Assembly (NCBI GenBank): GCA_937926265.1
Contig: CALAZS010000225.1
Location: forward strand, 1-5,874
Reading direction: 5' to 3'
Length of the DNA: 5,874 bases
DNA from: an uncultured Gammaproteobacteria bacterium
Lineage (GTDB): Bacteria > Pseudomonadota > Gammaproteobacteria > Chromatiales > Chromatiaceae
The notes below the pieces were generated by a model, which worked only from the letters and a program-made list of their open reading frames with translations, had not been told where the DNA came from and searched no databases. The translations under genes and the position numbers were made by a program. Positions 1-5,874 of this stretch are shown here, piece after piece (the stretch's first letter is position 1; each line of letters opens with the position of its first letter).

Positions 1-352
1 TAAATGGCCTTGCTACAAGAATCACCAAACCCGAAACCATGTTGGAGAGCGTTGATCTGGCAGCCAACCCAACAATAGCTGTTGCAACCCCCGCACTCGC
101 CAAAAAAGACATCGACAATGATTTGAGCCTTGGCTCAAAAGAAATGGCATAGCTAATACCAAGGAGAATAACAATGAGACGGAGAAACACAGCAAACAAA
201 TAAAATGACCCCGGTTTAACTTTATGAGCGCCCTCAATTTTAACATAAACCCGTCGAAGGATCAACATCAGCAAATGTGAGACAATAAACGTCAGGATAA
301 TAATCCCGATCATTGTAACTAGCCTGCCCATATCTGTACCAAAGAATGTCAT
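1..352 (-). CDS. MscS-family mechanosensitive ion channel, N-terminal part (runs off left edge)
   Basis: The visible 117 residues begin an inner-membrane small-conductance mechanosensitive channel, a family that opens under membrane tension to release solutes during osmotic downshock. Three hydrophobic segments are seen, at about residues 11-33, 49-71 and 82-114. The third has the family's pore-helix signature: small residues in ASAGVATAIVGLAA, then STLSNMVSGLVILVARPF, closely parallel to the E. coli MscS pore helix ending in GSLSNLAAGV and RPF. The beta domain and C-terminal domain lie outside the window. The ATG at 350-352 is chosen because an in-frame TAG lies at 359-361 and no earlier start exists; there is no Shine-Dalgarno sequence, only an A/T-rich leader. 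The gene follows the lipoprotein gene by 99 bp on the same strand. Codons 14-23 form one arm of an inverted repeat. The short N-terminus indicates a compact three-helix MscS rather than a long MscK-type protein. Family assignment is firm; physiological role is inferred from family. Confidence 0.88.
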   Translation of the reverse strand, partial: MTFFGTDMGRLVTMIGIIILTFIVSHLLMLILRRVYVKIEGAHKVKPGSFYLFAVFLRLIVILLGISYAISFEPRLKSLSMSFLASAGVATAIVGLAARSTLSNMVSGLVILVARPF

Positions 353-427
353 TGTTATCTATATGTTGGTAGCAACCTGAATAAGGGGTTCGCTGTCTGG
401 ATCGTGATTATTATCCTGACGTTTATT
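284..427. repeat. 28-bp inverted repeat bracketing the start of the mscS-like gene
   Basis: Left arm 284-311 and right arm 400-427 are reverse complements at 27 of 28 positions; the only difference is G versus T near the GATC end of the arm. The 88-bp spacer (312-399) contains the channel gene's start codon and its first 13 codons. The left arm encodes channel residues 14-23 in the first transmembrane helix; the right arm lies in the gap after the lipoprotein gene. Similarity stops abruptly at both ends of the arms. In the minus-strand transcript the arms could pair and place the start codon in a large loop. Alternatively the arms could be recombination sites or a chimeric join. No inverse-repeat-binding recombinase gene is visible in the window. 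Confidence 0.85.
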
Positions 428-451
428 TTTAAATTCTCCCTTCAATTTTCA

Positions 452-1201
452 CTACTTCTTATGATGTTTCTTTTTATCTTTCCAGATAATGGCTGAAACT
501 TCCATGCTTTCTATATCAGCTTCCGTAACTTCATCCCCAACCATATTTTGAGCATCCATCAGGTACATGATATTTGACTGGTCATCATACAGGAATACCT
601 GGCCCTTTTTCACCATATGTTTGACCTCCCTGCGAAGTTTCCTTAACTCCTTACCCGTAAGGCCAGCCTGAACATCATATACATCCTTGTGGTTTTTATC
701 AAGGAATGTTATTTGTTCCACCTCCCCTGTCTGCAGGTTGGTCACCACTTGCAGGGCCGCGTCGTTTTTGCCCTTTTTTGCATAGGATACCATGCTTTGT
801 GTTTCCTCAAGAGGTATTATTGCGTCGGTTTCTTCTACCGTAGAGGCAAGCACTTCATATTCCTGCTCCATCAAATCAGCTTCAAGTGCTTCCATTTGCA
901 GACTTTCATGCTCATCTGTTTGTTCGGCAGGGGTCTTAGCCTCATCGGAACTTGTTTTCTCTTGTGATTCAGGCGAAGCAGCCTGATCGGTCTGTTCATC
1001 ATCAACTACGGCAACGAGCGGAATATCATCATATTCATACTCATCGATGATCCAATAATCTTGTTCAACCACTGCCACATCAGCATCATCTGTTGCCTCC
1101 GACGCTTTATCCTTATTTTTACCGTTCGGATTGCAGGCAAGAGATAATAAAAAGACAGTTGAGAGGATAAAAGCGGCATTCAATTTTAAGAACTGTTTCA
1201 T
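452..1201 (-). CDS. Predicted outer-membrane or periplasmic lipoprotein of unknown function
   Basis: I do not recognise a named family. The 249-residue product begins with a type II signal peptide: basic MKQFLK, a hydrophobic core, and the lipobox SLAC with the lipidated cysteine at residue 23. Residues about 24-135 are a low-complexity, strongly acidic linker rich in Asp, Glu, Ala, Thr and Gln, probably a disordered tether. Residues about 137-241 look folded, with alternating strands and a charged helix (KELRKLRREVKHMVKKG) followed by QVFLYDDQSNIMYLMDAQ. The extreme C-terminus is basic (KDKKKHHKK), so the mature protein runs from acidic to basic. The start follows the acylase gene's stop by 24 bp of A/T-rich sequence without a Shine-Dalgarno, which suggests co-transcription. 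The acidic residues after the cysteine might act as a surface-export signal, but the match to the known Bacteroidota lipoprotein export signal is poor. The lipoprotein call is secure; its function is unknown. Confidence 0.85.
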   Translation of the reverse strand: MKQFLKLNAAFILSTVFLLSLACNPNGKNKDKASEATDDADVAVVEQDYWIIDEYEYDDIPLVAVVDDEQTDQAASPESQEKTSSDEAKTPAEQTDEHESLQMEALEADLMEQEYEVLASTVEETDAIIPLEETQSMVSYAKKGKNDAALQVVTNLQTGEVEQITFLDKNHKDVYDVQAGLTGKELRKLRREVKHMVKKGQVFLYDDQSNIMYLMDAQNMVGDEVTEADIESMEVSAIIWKDKKKHHKK

Positions 1202-1225
1202 AATCTGTAATTTTTAATATTTTTA

Positions 1226-2335
1226 TTATATTCCTTTTGCGGTGTTTGCAATATTTTTAAATTCCTCCTCGCCACCTCTATCGAACAGCACAACATCTTT
1301 ATGCTTGCCCGCCAGGAAGTCCGCCATGGTGATCATTCGTATCTGGCTGTTTTCATAGGTCCTGAAGAAAAACCGCAGGTTGGTCAGATCGCTGGCAGCT
1401 GTAACCTGCGTGATATCGGGATATTCCACGCCACCTGCTTTCTGAACAGATGCACCCTTGGGAATATCGAACTGGTTCAGGATGTGAAACGCCGTCTTGA
1501 TACCGTCGTCGGCCGTGGCCGAAGGCGCGTGCATCTCCTGGAAGGCGACTGCGCGGATAAAGCGCGAAGGAGAGGTGAAATCGCCGGGCATGCCATTCAG
1601 GCCCGACCCGAGGCTGCTGGGCTTGAGGGTCAGGTTTTCGAGCTCGATCGCCGGCCAGCCATAGGGAGACAGGTTGAGATAGTTCGTCAGATTGGTGAGG
1701 TGCCAGGTGAAATTCGGCGAGTTTGTAATTGTGCCCAGTGGGTTCTCGATGACGTGCAGCTCTCCTTCCAGGTACTCAATGACTACGGAGCGACCGCTCT
1801 TGTCGGCTATGCGATAATGCAATTGCATGTGCGCATTGTTTAACTCCTTTATGGGCATGTCGGCGACCTTGATCTCGCGCAGTGCAGCAATCGCTTCATC
1901 GACCGAAGCAGCCGTGGTCAGCAGGTAGTTCGACAGCTGGAAACAATTCAGGGTCTTGTCGTAGTCTGCAGGCGTAACGTCCTGATAAACGGCAAACTGT
2001 GCATGATTGAAAGCTCCGACATACAGTCCTTTCTCATTCAACCCTCCGGTGGTTATGTACGGCATACCAAGCGTATTGGTGCCAAGGGCTGCATATTTCG
2101 AAATCCAAGTTAGCCCTGCTTTGTTACCGGGCGCGGAACCAACAAATTCTACGCCCGCGGGAATGCCGATGGGCCTAATATCGAGGTCGATGCCGAACTC
2201 GGCAGTCCGTGCGAATATAACTGTTCCATCCTCTGATATAACTTTTATACCTGTGCATGCATGTGTGGACGAACTAAAAATGCCGATGCCTAAAACGAAT
2301 AGTGCAGCGGCGGTAAGATGTTTCAAATAATTCAT
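1226..2335 (-). CDS. Choloylglycine hydrolase/penicillin V acylase family Ntn hydrolase, secreted
   Basis: This 369-residue protein belongs to the C59 family of N-terminal nucleophile hydrolases, which cleave amide bonds in conjugated bile salts, penicillin V or N-acyl homoserine lactones. A Sec signal peptide (residues 1-26) ends in STHA, and cleavage would leave Cys27 as the new N-terminal residue, which is the family's catalytic nucleophile. Other active-site candidates are Arg43 in FARTAEF, Asn205 in TNSPNF and Arg258 in TSPSRFIRA. The position usually held by Asp in the RxxD motif is Glu46. GGLNEKGL (97-104), GMPGDFTSPSRF (248-259) and RTYENSQIRM near the C-terminus are family landmarks. 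Length is normal for Gram-negative members. Substrate cannot be read from sequence; the cytoplasmic bile salt hydrolases of Gram-positive bacteria lack such a signal, so periplasmic acylase or quorum-signal acylase activity is plausible. It starts 51 bp after the GTPase gene and is probably in the same transcript. Confidence 0.92.
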   Translation of the reverse strand: MNYLKHLTAAALFVLGIGIFSSSTHACTGIKVISEDGTVIFARTAEFGIDLDIRPIGIPAGVEFVGSAPGNKAGLTWISKYAALGTNTLGMPYITTGGLNEKGLYVGAFNHAQFAVYQDVTPADYDKTLNCFQLSNYLLTTAASVDEAIAALREIKVADMPIKELNNAHMQLHYRIADKSGRSVVIEYLEGELHVIENPLGTITNSPNFTWHLTNLTNYLNLSPYGWPAIELENLTLKPSSLGSGLNGMPGDFTSPSRFIRAVAFQEMHAPSATADDGIKTAFHILNQFDIPKGASVQKAGGVEYPDITQVTAASDLTNLRFFFRTYENSQIRMITMADFLAGKHKDVVLFDRGGEEEFKNIANTAKGI

Positions 2336-2386
2336 AATTGTTTTTTAAATTTTTCCTCAAAAATGTTTTGGGTCGCTTTGGGCACT

Positions 2387-3424
2387 TTACTCCTGCAACC
2401 AGGCGAAAAGATCCGACGTCCACTGCTGCCAGTTTTCGCCGCTTTCGCGTTTTCCAATGGCAACGAGAAAACCTTTTTCAACCGGGTCTGCTTCGTGGGT
2501 AAGGGTAAATCGCTTGTCGACGCATTGCACATCCAGGGTGCCACCCCCGGCTGCAGGCAGGCGCCCCTTCAATCGCAGCAGGCCTGCGGGAATCCCTTTC
2601 AGCCGTTCCTCCAGTTCATGTTTCAACACCGTTTTTTGTACCATAACTGAACTGGTCTCAAACTGATGTACATCGTGGTGAACCTGGTTCGGCTCGAGGC
2701 GTGCGCCCAGTTTCTCGGCTCCCTCCAGTATCAGTTGATTCAGGTCATCCCTGTGGGAATCAATGACCATCCTACCGGGTGCGTATGTCTGGAGTCTGTT
2801 CATCAATCCGGGAATACGATCTTCGGGCAACAGGTCGGTTTTGGTGAGCACCAACAGGTGGGCTACCTCGATCTGGCGCCGGAATAAAGCATCGTCAAGC
2901 AGATGAGACTCGTATCCATCAAATGCCTGGGCATCGACCAGTGCAACAACTCCAGCTGTCCTGGTTTCGGGGCACATTGCGGCTATGATGCTCAATGAAA
3001 AAGGTTCGGATACGCCACTTGCTTCAAGCACGATATGATCCGGTGCTTTATCGGCAGAGGCCACGTTGGAAAGAGATTTCGAAAGATCCGCTCCCACCTG
3101 GCAGCAACTGCAGCCATTGGAAAGCTCAATTACATCGTCGTGCACCTTTTCGATATCCTCCGCATCCAGGTTGATTGCTCCAAAATCGTTAACGATTGCC
3201 GAGATACGCAAACCATGGTTGTCTGTCAGCAGCCGTTTCAGGACGGTGGTTTTACCCGACCCGAGGAATCCTGAGAGGATGGTCACCGGCACTTCCTTCT
3301 GCTCCGTATTTTTAGTTCCGTCTGATGGTGTGGCCATCATACTCTGGAATATTGTGGCCATCATATCCCATTCCTTTACTGCCTTACTAAGAGATTCAGG
3401 GCTCGGATTAATTCTTTGTTTCAT
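2387..3424 (-). CDS. G3E-family (COG0523, CobW-type) GTPase, probable metallochaperone
   Basis: COG0523 proteins are cytoplasmic GTPases that deliver metals, often zinc, to client enzymes. The 345-residue product shows the P-loop GFLGSGKTT (52-60), the family's metal-site motif in the form GCSCC (104-108; Cys105, Cys107, Cys108), a Walker B/G3 region LEASGVSEP (133-141) and a G4 motif TKTD (194-197). A His cluster, HHDVH, lies at 249-253 before the CobW C-terminal domain (about 255-342). The P-loop strand normally begins within a few residues of the N-terminus; here about 45 residues precede it, including a possible amphipathic segment WDMMATIFQSMM. The ATG at 3422-3424 is the longest start, but Met21, Met22, Met29 or Met30 could be the true one. 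It follows the amidohydrolase gene by 85 bp and precedes the acylase gene by 51 bp. Family is firm; metal identity and client are inferred, with the neighbouring metal-dependent amidohydrolase the obvious candidate. Confidence 0.92.
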   Translation of the reverse strand: MKQRINPSPESLSKAVKEWDMMATIFQSMMATPSDGTKNTEQKEVPVTILSGFLGSGKTTVLKRLLTDNHGLRISAIVNDFGAINLDAEDIEKVHDDVIELSNGCSCCQVGADLSKSLSNVASADKAPDHIVLEASGVSEPFSLSIIAAMCPETRTAGVVALVDAQAFDGYESHLLDDALFRRQIEVAHLLVLTKTDLLPEDRIPGLMNRLQTYAPGRMVIDSHRDDLNQLILEGAEKLGARLEPNQVHHDVHQFETSSVMVQKTVLKHELEERLKGIPAGLLRLKGRLPAAGGGTLDVQCVDKRFTLTHEADPVEKGFLVAIGKRESGENWQQWTSDLFAWLQE

Positions 3425-3444
3425 ATATTTTAAATCAACTTTAA

Positions 3445-3481
3445 GTAGGGGAGAGTAAGACAGCTACCTTGCCCTCCCCAC
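3445..3481 (-). other. G/C-rich hairpin between the amidohydrolase and GTPase genes
   Basis: GGGGAG (3448-3453, plus strand) pairs with CTCCCC (3474-3479), and the stem continues inward with GTAAG against CTTGC (including one G-T wobble in the plus-strand RNA) around an 8-base loop. In the minus-strand transcript the hairpin lies about 28 bases after the amidohydrolase stop and about 20 bases before the GTPase start, and is not followed by a U tract, so it does not look like an intrinsic terminator for that strand. On the plus strand it is followed by ACTTTTT. It could be a partial terminator, an mRNA stabiliser or processing site, or a control element for the GTPase. Confidence 0.4.
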
Positions 3482-3509
3482 TTTTTATCTATCTATGTTA
3501 AATCACCCA

Positions 3510-5195
3510 TTATTTTTTGGCTCTGTGTATAACACCGCCCACTATTGTGCCCAGCACCTCGATGTCTCTGAGTTTCAAAGGATCCACTTCCATCGGATCT
3601 TCCGCAAGGATGGCCATGTCGGCCAGTTTACCAGGCTCCAGTGAGCCCAGGTCTTTCTCCCTGTCCATCATCCAGGCGCCGTCGATGGTAATGGCCCTCA
3701 GGGCCTGCTCGACTGAGATACGCTCACCCGGTGCCACAACAGTCTTGTCATCTTCTGCCAGACGGTTCACTGCGATCCAGGCTCCTTCAAGGGGCTTCAT
3801 CGGAACAACCACCATGTTGAAATCGGCGTGTATGGCAAACCTAACACCGCCTCGTTCCAGCGACCCCAGTCTGGCAGTTGCTTCAGCGCGGTCAGGTCCA
3901 TAAGCATAGTTCGAATGCAGCAGGCCCCGGTAGTGTGGGAAATAAGCATTGACGCTGGCTGCACCTCCCAGTGCTCCCAACCTGTAACACTGCTCTGGAT
4001 TTGAGATCGTTAAGTGCTCGACGGTGAAGCGGTGGTCGAAACGAGGCTTACGCTTCTGAAGTTCCTCCAGCGCATCCAGCGTCATCTCCAGTGTGGCATC
4101 ACCATTAGAATGGCTGTGAATGCGTATGCCGCGGTCCCAGTAAGGCCAATACCAATCGACCGTGTCTTCCCACTTCGTGTCGCCCGTTGCACCCGTGTCT
4201 TCATCCAGGTAACCGGGATAACCGATCTTGGACGTCGTGGCCGGATAGGAGCCGTCCATTTGGAACTTGATACCATGTATCTGGAGACGGTCGGTATTTT
4301 TGGCTAACTTTTCATCGAGATAGTCGAAACGTTTGTCGCCGAATTTATTGGACAGGTTAGGTTCGTATGGAACCAGCGATGCTCGCAAAGGAAATGATGG
4401 ATCATTCACCAGCTTATTATTTAAGGTCCACTCACCTTCGAAATCGAAAAGTCCCCAAGCCATATCCACAGCAGTAGTAACACCGTTGTTAACAGCTGCT
4501 TCGGCATGCATATGCAGGGCTTTTTCACTGGTGCCTTCAGGGAAAATGATGTCTTTCAACGGCCCCATAAGCGCTCCGAAAGCTTGTTGTTCCACAAACC
4601 AGCCGTTCAGACGGCCATCGTTGTAACGTCCTATCCCCTGTACCTTTGTATTTTCGTCTACCCCGATGTGCTTCAACATGGCCGAATTGACATAGGAGAT
4701 ATGTGGCGCATAGCACGTCACTGAAATAGGAATGGTATCTGATATCTTGTCCAGCATGTCGCGGTCGAGATCGCCGTTATTCTTAGCCCGGTCGTAACCC
4801 CAGCAGACGATTGGCTCCTTTGAGTCGCCAGCCTTTTTGACGAGATCGCTTATGCGGTCTAAAACGTCATCGCGCGTCAAACAAGGGTCGTTGGTCTCAC
4901 CTCTGGCTCCGTAGGATGGGATCGGCCCAACATAGTACAACATCATAAAGACACCTGACATAAGAAAATGCGTATGCGTATCGATGAAGCCGGGCATCAG
5001 GATGTTGTCCTTGAATTGCTCATCGATCTCATAAGGATGTCGGTCCATGTAGGGTTTTAACGACTCTAATGTTCCTGTCGAAACAATTTTGTCGCCATTC
5101 ACGGCAATGGCCGTGGCAAACGGACGGCCGTGGTCCATCGTAAGGATGCGTTTGGCCGTGTAAATTGTGAGTTTGTCTTTTTTACTTTTTGTCAT
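3510..5195 (-). CDS. Metal-dependent amidohydrolase, YtcJ/amidohydrolase-3 type
   Basis: This 561-residue cytoplasmic enzyme (no signal peptide) belongs to the amidohydrolase superfamily, subgroup that includes YtcJ and N-substituted formamide deformylase, which hydrolyse amides or formamides with bound metal, usually zinc. The N-terminal beta-sandwich strand pair is followed by PGFIDTHTH (68-76), where His74 and His76 are metal ligands. Further landmarks are GIKFQMDGS (308-316, with Lys310), IHSHSNGD (359-366, His360 and His362), FTVEHL (390-395), and IHADFN (455-460) supplying the likely catalytic Asp458. PLEGAWIAVNR (468-478) and the C-terminal GSLEPGKLADMAILAEDP (517-534) are typical of the subgroup. 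The length is normal and all expected motifs are present, so it is likely active. The ATG at 5193-5195 follows an A/T-rich leader without a Shine-Dalgarno. The G3E GTPase is encoded 85 bp downstream. The exact substrate is unknown; related proteins act on formamides, N-acyl compounds or remain uncharacterised. Confidence 0.93.
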   Translation of the reverse strand: MTKSKKDKLTIYTAKRILTMDHGRPFATAIAVNGDKIVSTGTLESLKPYMDRHPYEIDEQFKDNILMPGFIDTHTHFLMSGVFMMLYYVGPIPSYGARGETNDPCLTRDDVLDRISDLVKKAGDSKEPIVCWGYDRAKNNGDLDRDMLDKISDTIPISVTCYAPHISYVNSAMLKHIGVDENTKVQGIGRYNDGRLNGWFVEQQAFGALMGPLKDIIFPEGTSEKALHMHAEAAVNNGVTTAVDMAWGLFDFEGEWTLNNKLVNDPSFPLRASLVPYEPNLSNKFGDKRFDYLDEKLAKNTDRLQIHGIKFQMDGSYPATTSKIGYPGYLDEDTGATGDTKWEDTVDWYWPYWDRGIRIHSHSNGDATLEMTLDALEELQKRKPRFDHRFTVEHLTISNPEQCYRLGALGGAASVNAYFPHYRGLLHSNYAYGPDRAEATARLGSLERGGVRFAIHADFNMVVVPMKPLEGAWIAVNRLAEDDKTVVAPGERISVEQALRAITIDGAWMMDREKDLGSLEPGKLADMAILAEDPMEVDPLKLRDIEVLGTIVGGVIHRAKK

Positions 5196-5261
5196 GATTT
5201 TTACTTTTTAAATGATTATTAATATTTATATAAATAGTTTTATTGATATCTAATGATTGAA
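5196..5261 (-). promoter_or_regulatory. A/T-rich leader and possible promoter region of the amidohydrolase gene
   Basis: The 66 bases before the amidohydrolase start are almost entirely A and T and contain a perfect 14-bp palindrome, TATTTATATAAATA (5223-5236). No good match to the Bacteroidota -7 element TAnnTTTG was found, so the start of transcription cannot be placed. The 157-bp gap is the longest between full genes here, and is the likeliest site for a promoter driving the downstream genes. The palindrome may be chance in such biased sequence. Confidence 0.3.
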
Positions 5262-5345
5262 TTATTTACCGGGAGTCCAGGTGCACACTTCGCCTTCGGC
5301 ATAGAACTTAACCGGCTTTGCATCGCTGAACTTGGCCGAAACCTC
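5262..5345 (-). pseudogene. Start-less 27-codon coding-like remnant after the serine hydrolase gene
   Basis: Directly after the serine hydrolase stop, another frame stays open for 27 codons and ends in TAA at 5262-5264. It reads roughly EVSAKFSDAKPVKFY, then AEGEVCTWTPGK. Its composition (balanced G/C, Cys and Trp, mixed charges) is protein-like and contrasts sharply with the A/T-rich leader that begins exactly at its stop codon. It has no in-frame start codon and is preceded by TGA at 5346-5348, so it cannot be translated on its own by a normal start. The likeliest reading is the C-terminal tail of a deleted gene left between its neighbours, or the tail of a gene broken by a frameshift. Chance open frame remains possible. 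No family is recognised. Confidence 0.4.
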
Positions 5346-5352
5346 TCACCTA

Positions 5353-5874
5353 CTATTTGTCGCTAAAAGTCTCGGTCACGGTGCGAGCGAGCCAGGCACC
5401 ATTATTCTCGTCCTCACTGGTGCCCGTGCTGAAGAAGCAAACTACGGCATCATGCTTGGGCGATACATAGAGTCCTTGCCCTCCTACACCTGCTTTGAAT
5501 AGATCGCCATCGGGGGTAACAACGTCCCACTGGTATCGATTAGCCAGTCCGGGAACGTTTGAGAAGGTCTCTTGAAATGGAGCTCCCATGGCACCCTTTG
5601 CATACATCTCAGGACGTAAGCCAGTCTGAAACTTGCGAATCACCTCCAGCGGCACAATCGGATCTTTGCTATTCTGTGCATATTTGGGCGTAAAGATCTG
5701 ACCATAACGCCCAAGATCGCGCAATGTGGCGTTCATGAAGCCAAAACAGTTGGCATGGCCCTGCTTGTTTACTGCCAAGTAACCATCGTTCTGAGCGCCG
5801 ATTTTTCGCCATATCCGGTCACCGAAAAACTCAGCGATTGGTTGCTGTGTGATCTTCTCGACGATCATCTGAAG
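5353..5874 (-). CDS. Beta-lactamase-fold serine hydrolase (6-aminohexanoate-dimer hydrolase-like), C-terminal part
   Basis: The open frame continues to the right edge (codons for Leu-Gln precede the first visible Met at 5866-5868), so the true start and N-terminal half are missing. The 173 visible residues match the C-terminal part of class C beta-lactamase-like hydrolases, which cleave amides or esters by a Ser/Lys/Tyr mechanism. Diagnostic stretches are FFGDRIWRKIGAQNDGYLAV, FGFMNATLRDLGRYGQIF, typical of NylB-like and EstB-like proteins, and GVGGQGLYVSPKHDAVVCFF, the last beta-strand region lining the active site (in place of the KTG motif). The SxxK and YxN motifs would lie outside the window, so activity and localisation cannot be judged. 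The reading frame ends in TAG at 5353-5355, followed at once by a second TAG in frame. It is encoded 157 bp upstream of the amidohydrolase, on the same strand. True substrate may be an amide, ester or peptide. Confidence 0.85.
   Translation of the reverse strand, partial: LQMIVEKITQQPIAEFFGDRIWRKIGAQNDGYLAVNKQGHANCFGFMNATLRDLGRYGQIFTPKYAQNSKDPIVPLEVIRKFQTGLRPEMYAKGAMGAPFQETFSNVPGLANRYQWDVVTPDGDLFKAGVGGQGLYVSPKHDAVVCFFSTGTSEDENNGAWLARTVTETFSDK

Noticed and set aside
22..246. 74-codon minus-strand open frame in the left part of the window
   Set aside because: It overlaps the mscS-like gene in another frame; the channel frame carries the diagnostic pore-helix motif and this one has no recognisable family.
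323..491. Plus-strand open frame through the right repeat arm, reading like a hydrophobic segment
   Set aside because: It has no early in-frame start codon; its resemblance to a membrane segment comes from the inverted copy of the channel's TM1 codons and from crossing the lipoprotein gene's tail.
1301..1843. 180-codon plus-strand open frame
   Set aside because: It is antisense to the acylase gene, whose family motifs are unequivocal; the Arg/Gly-rich product is typical of shadow translation.
2332..2544. 70-codon minus-strand open frame overlapping the end of the GTPase gene
   Set aside because: It is out of frame with the GTPase and overlaps the conserved CobW C-terminal domain; no start signal or family.
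3066..3458. 130-codon plus-strand open frame
   Set aside because: It lies opposite the GTPase's P-loop and GCSCC region and is rich in Ser and Pro as expected of a shadow frame.
5223..5236. Perfect 14-bp A/T palindrome as an operator
   Set aside because: The surrounding sequence is almost all A and T, so such a palindrome is plausible by chance; noted only within the leader entry.
1..5874. CRISPR arrays, tRNA or rRNA genes, insertion sequences
   Set aside because: No regularly spaced direct repeats, no cloverleaf-like or rRNA-like stretches and no transposase-like frame were seen on either strand.

Overview
The window is a Bacteroidota-like stretch of chromosome in which every supportable gene lies on the minus strand. 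The signs for Bacteroidota are A/T-rich leaders without Shine-Dalgarno sequences, short A/T-rich gaps, a Gram-negative type choloylglycine-hydrolase-family protein with a Sec signal, and a lipoprotein with a long charged tether. The order-level assignment (Marinilabiliales/Bacteroidales-like) is only a guess from style.

In transcription order (right to left) the layout is as follows. The 3' part of a class C beta-lactamase-fold serine hydrolase, resembling 6-aminohexanoate-dimer hydrolase/esterase proteins, enters at the right edge (5353-5874). Next come a 27-codon coding-like remnant without a start (5262-5345) and an A/T-rich leader (5196-5261). These are followed by a metal-dependent amidohydrolase of the YtcJ/amidohydrolase-3 type (3510-5195), an 85-bp gap holding a G/C-rich hairpin, a G3E/COG0523 (CobW-type) GTPase metallochaperone (2387-3424), a secreted Ntn hydrolase of the penicillin V acylase/bile salt hydrolase family (1226-2335), an orphan lipoprotein (452-1201) and the 5' part of an MscS-type mechanosensitive channel (1-352), which runs off the left edge.

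The four complete genes are separated by 24 to 85 bp and are probably co-transcribed. Three mechanistically unrelated enzymes that typically cut amide or ester bonds (serine nucleophile, binuclear metal, N-terminal cysteine) sit beside a metal-insertion GTPase. This suggests a small amide or N-acyl compound degradation or detoxification locus in which the GTPase could supply metal to the amidohydrolase. That reading is inference; no substrate can be named from sequence.

The most unusual non-coding structure is a 28-bp inverted repeat with one mismatch (284-311 and 400-427). It brackets the start codon of the channel gene, with one arm inside the first transmembrane segment. It could be an invertible switch, an RNA hairpin that traps the start, or an assembly chimera.
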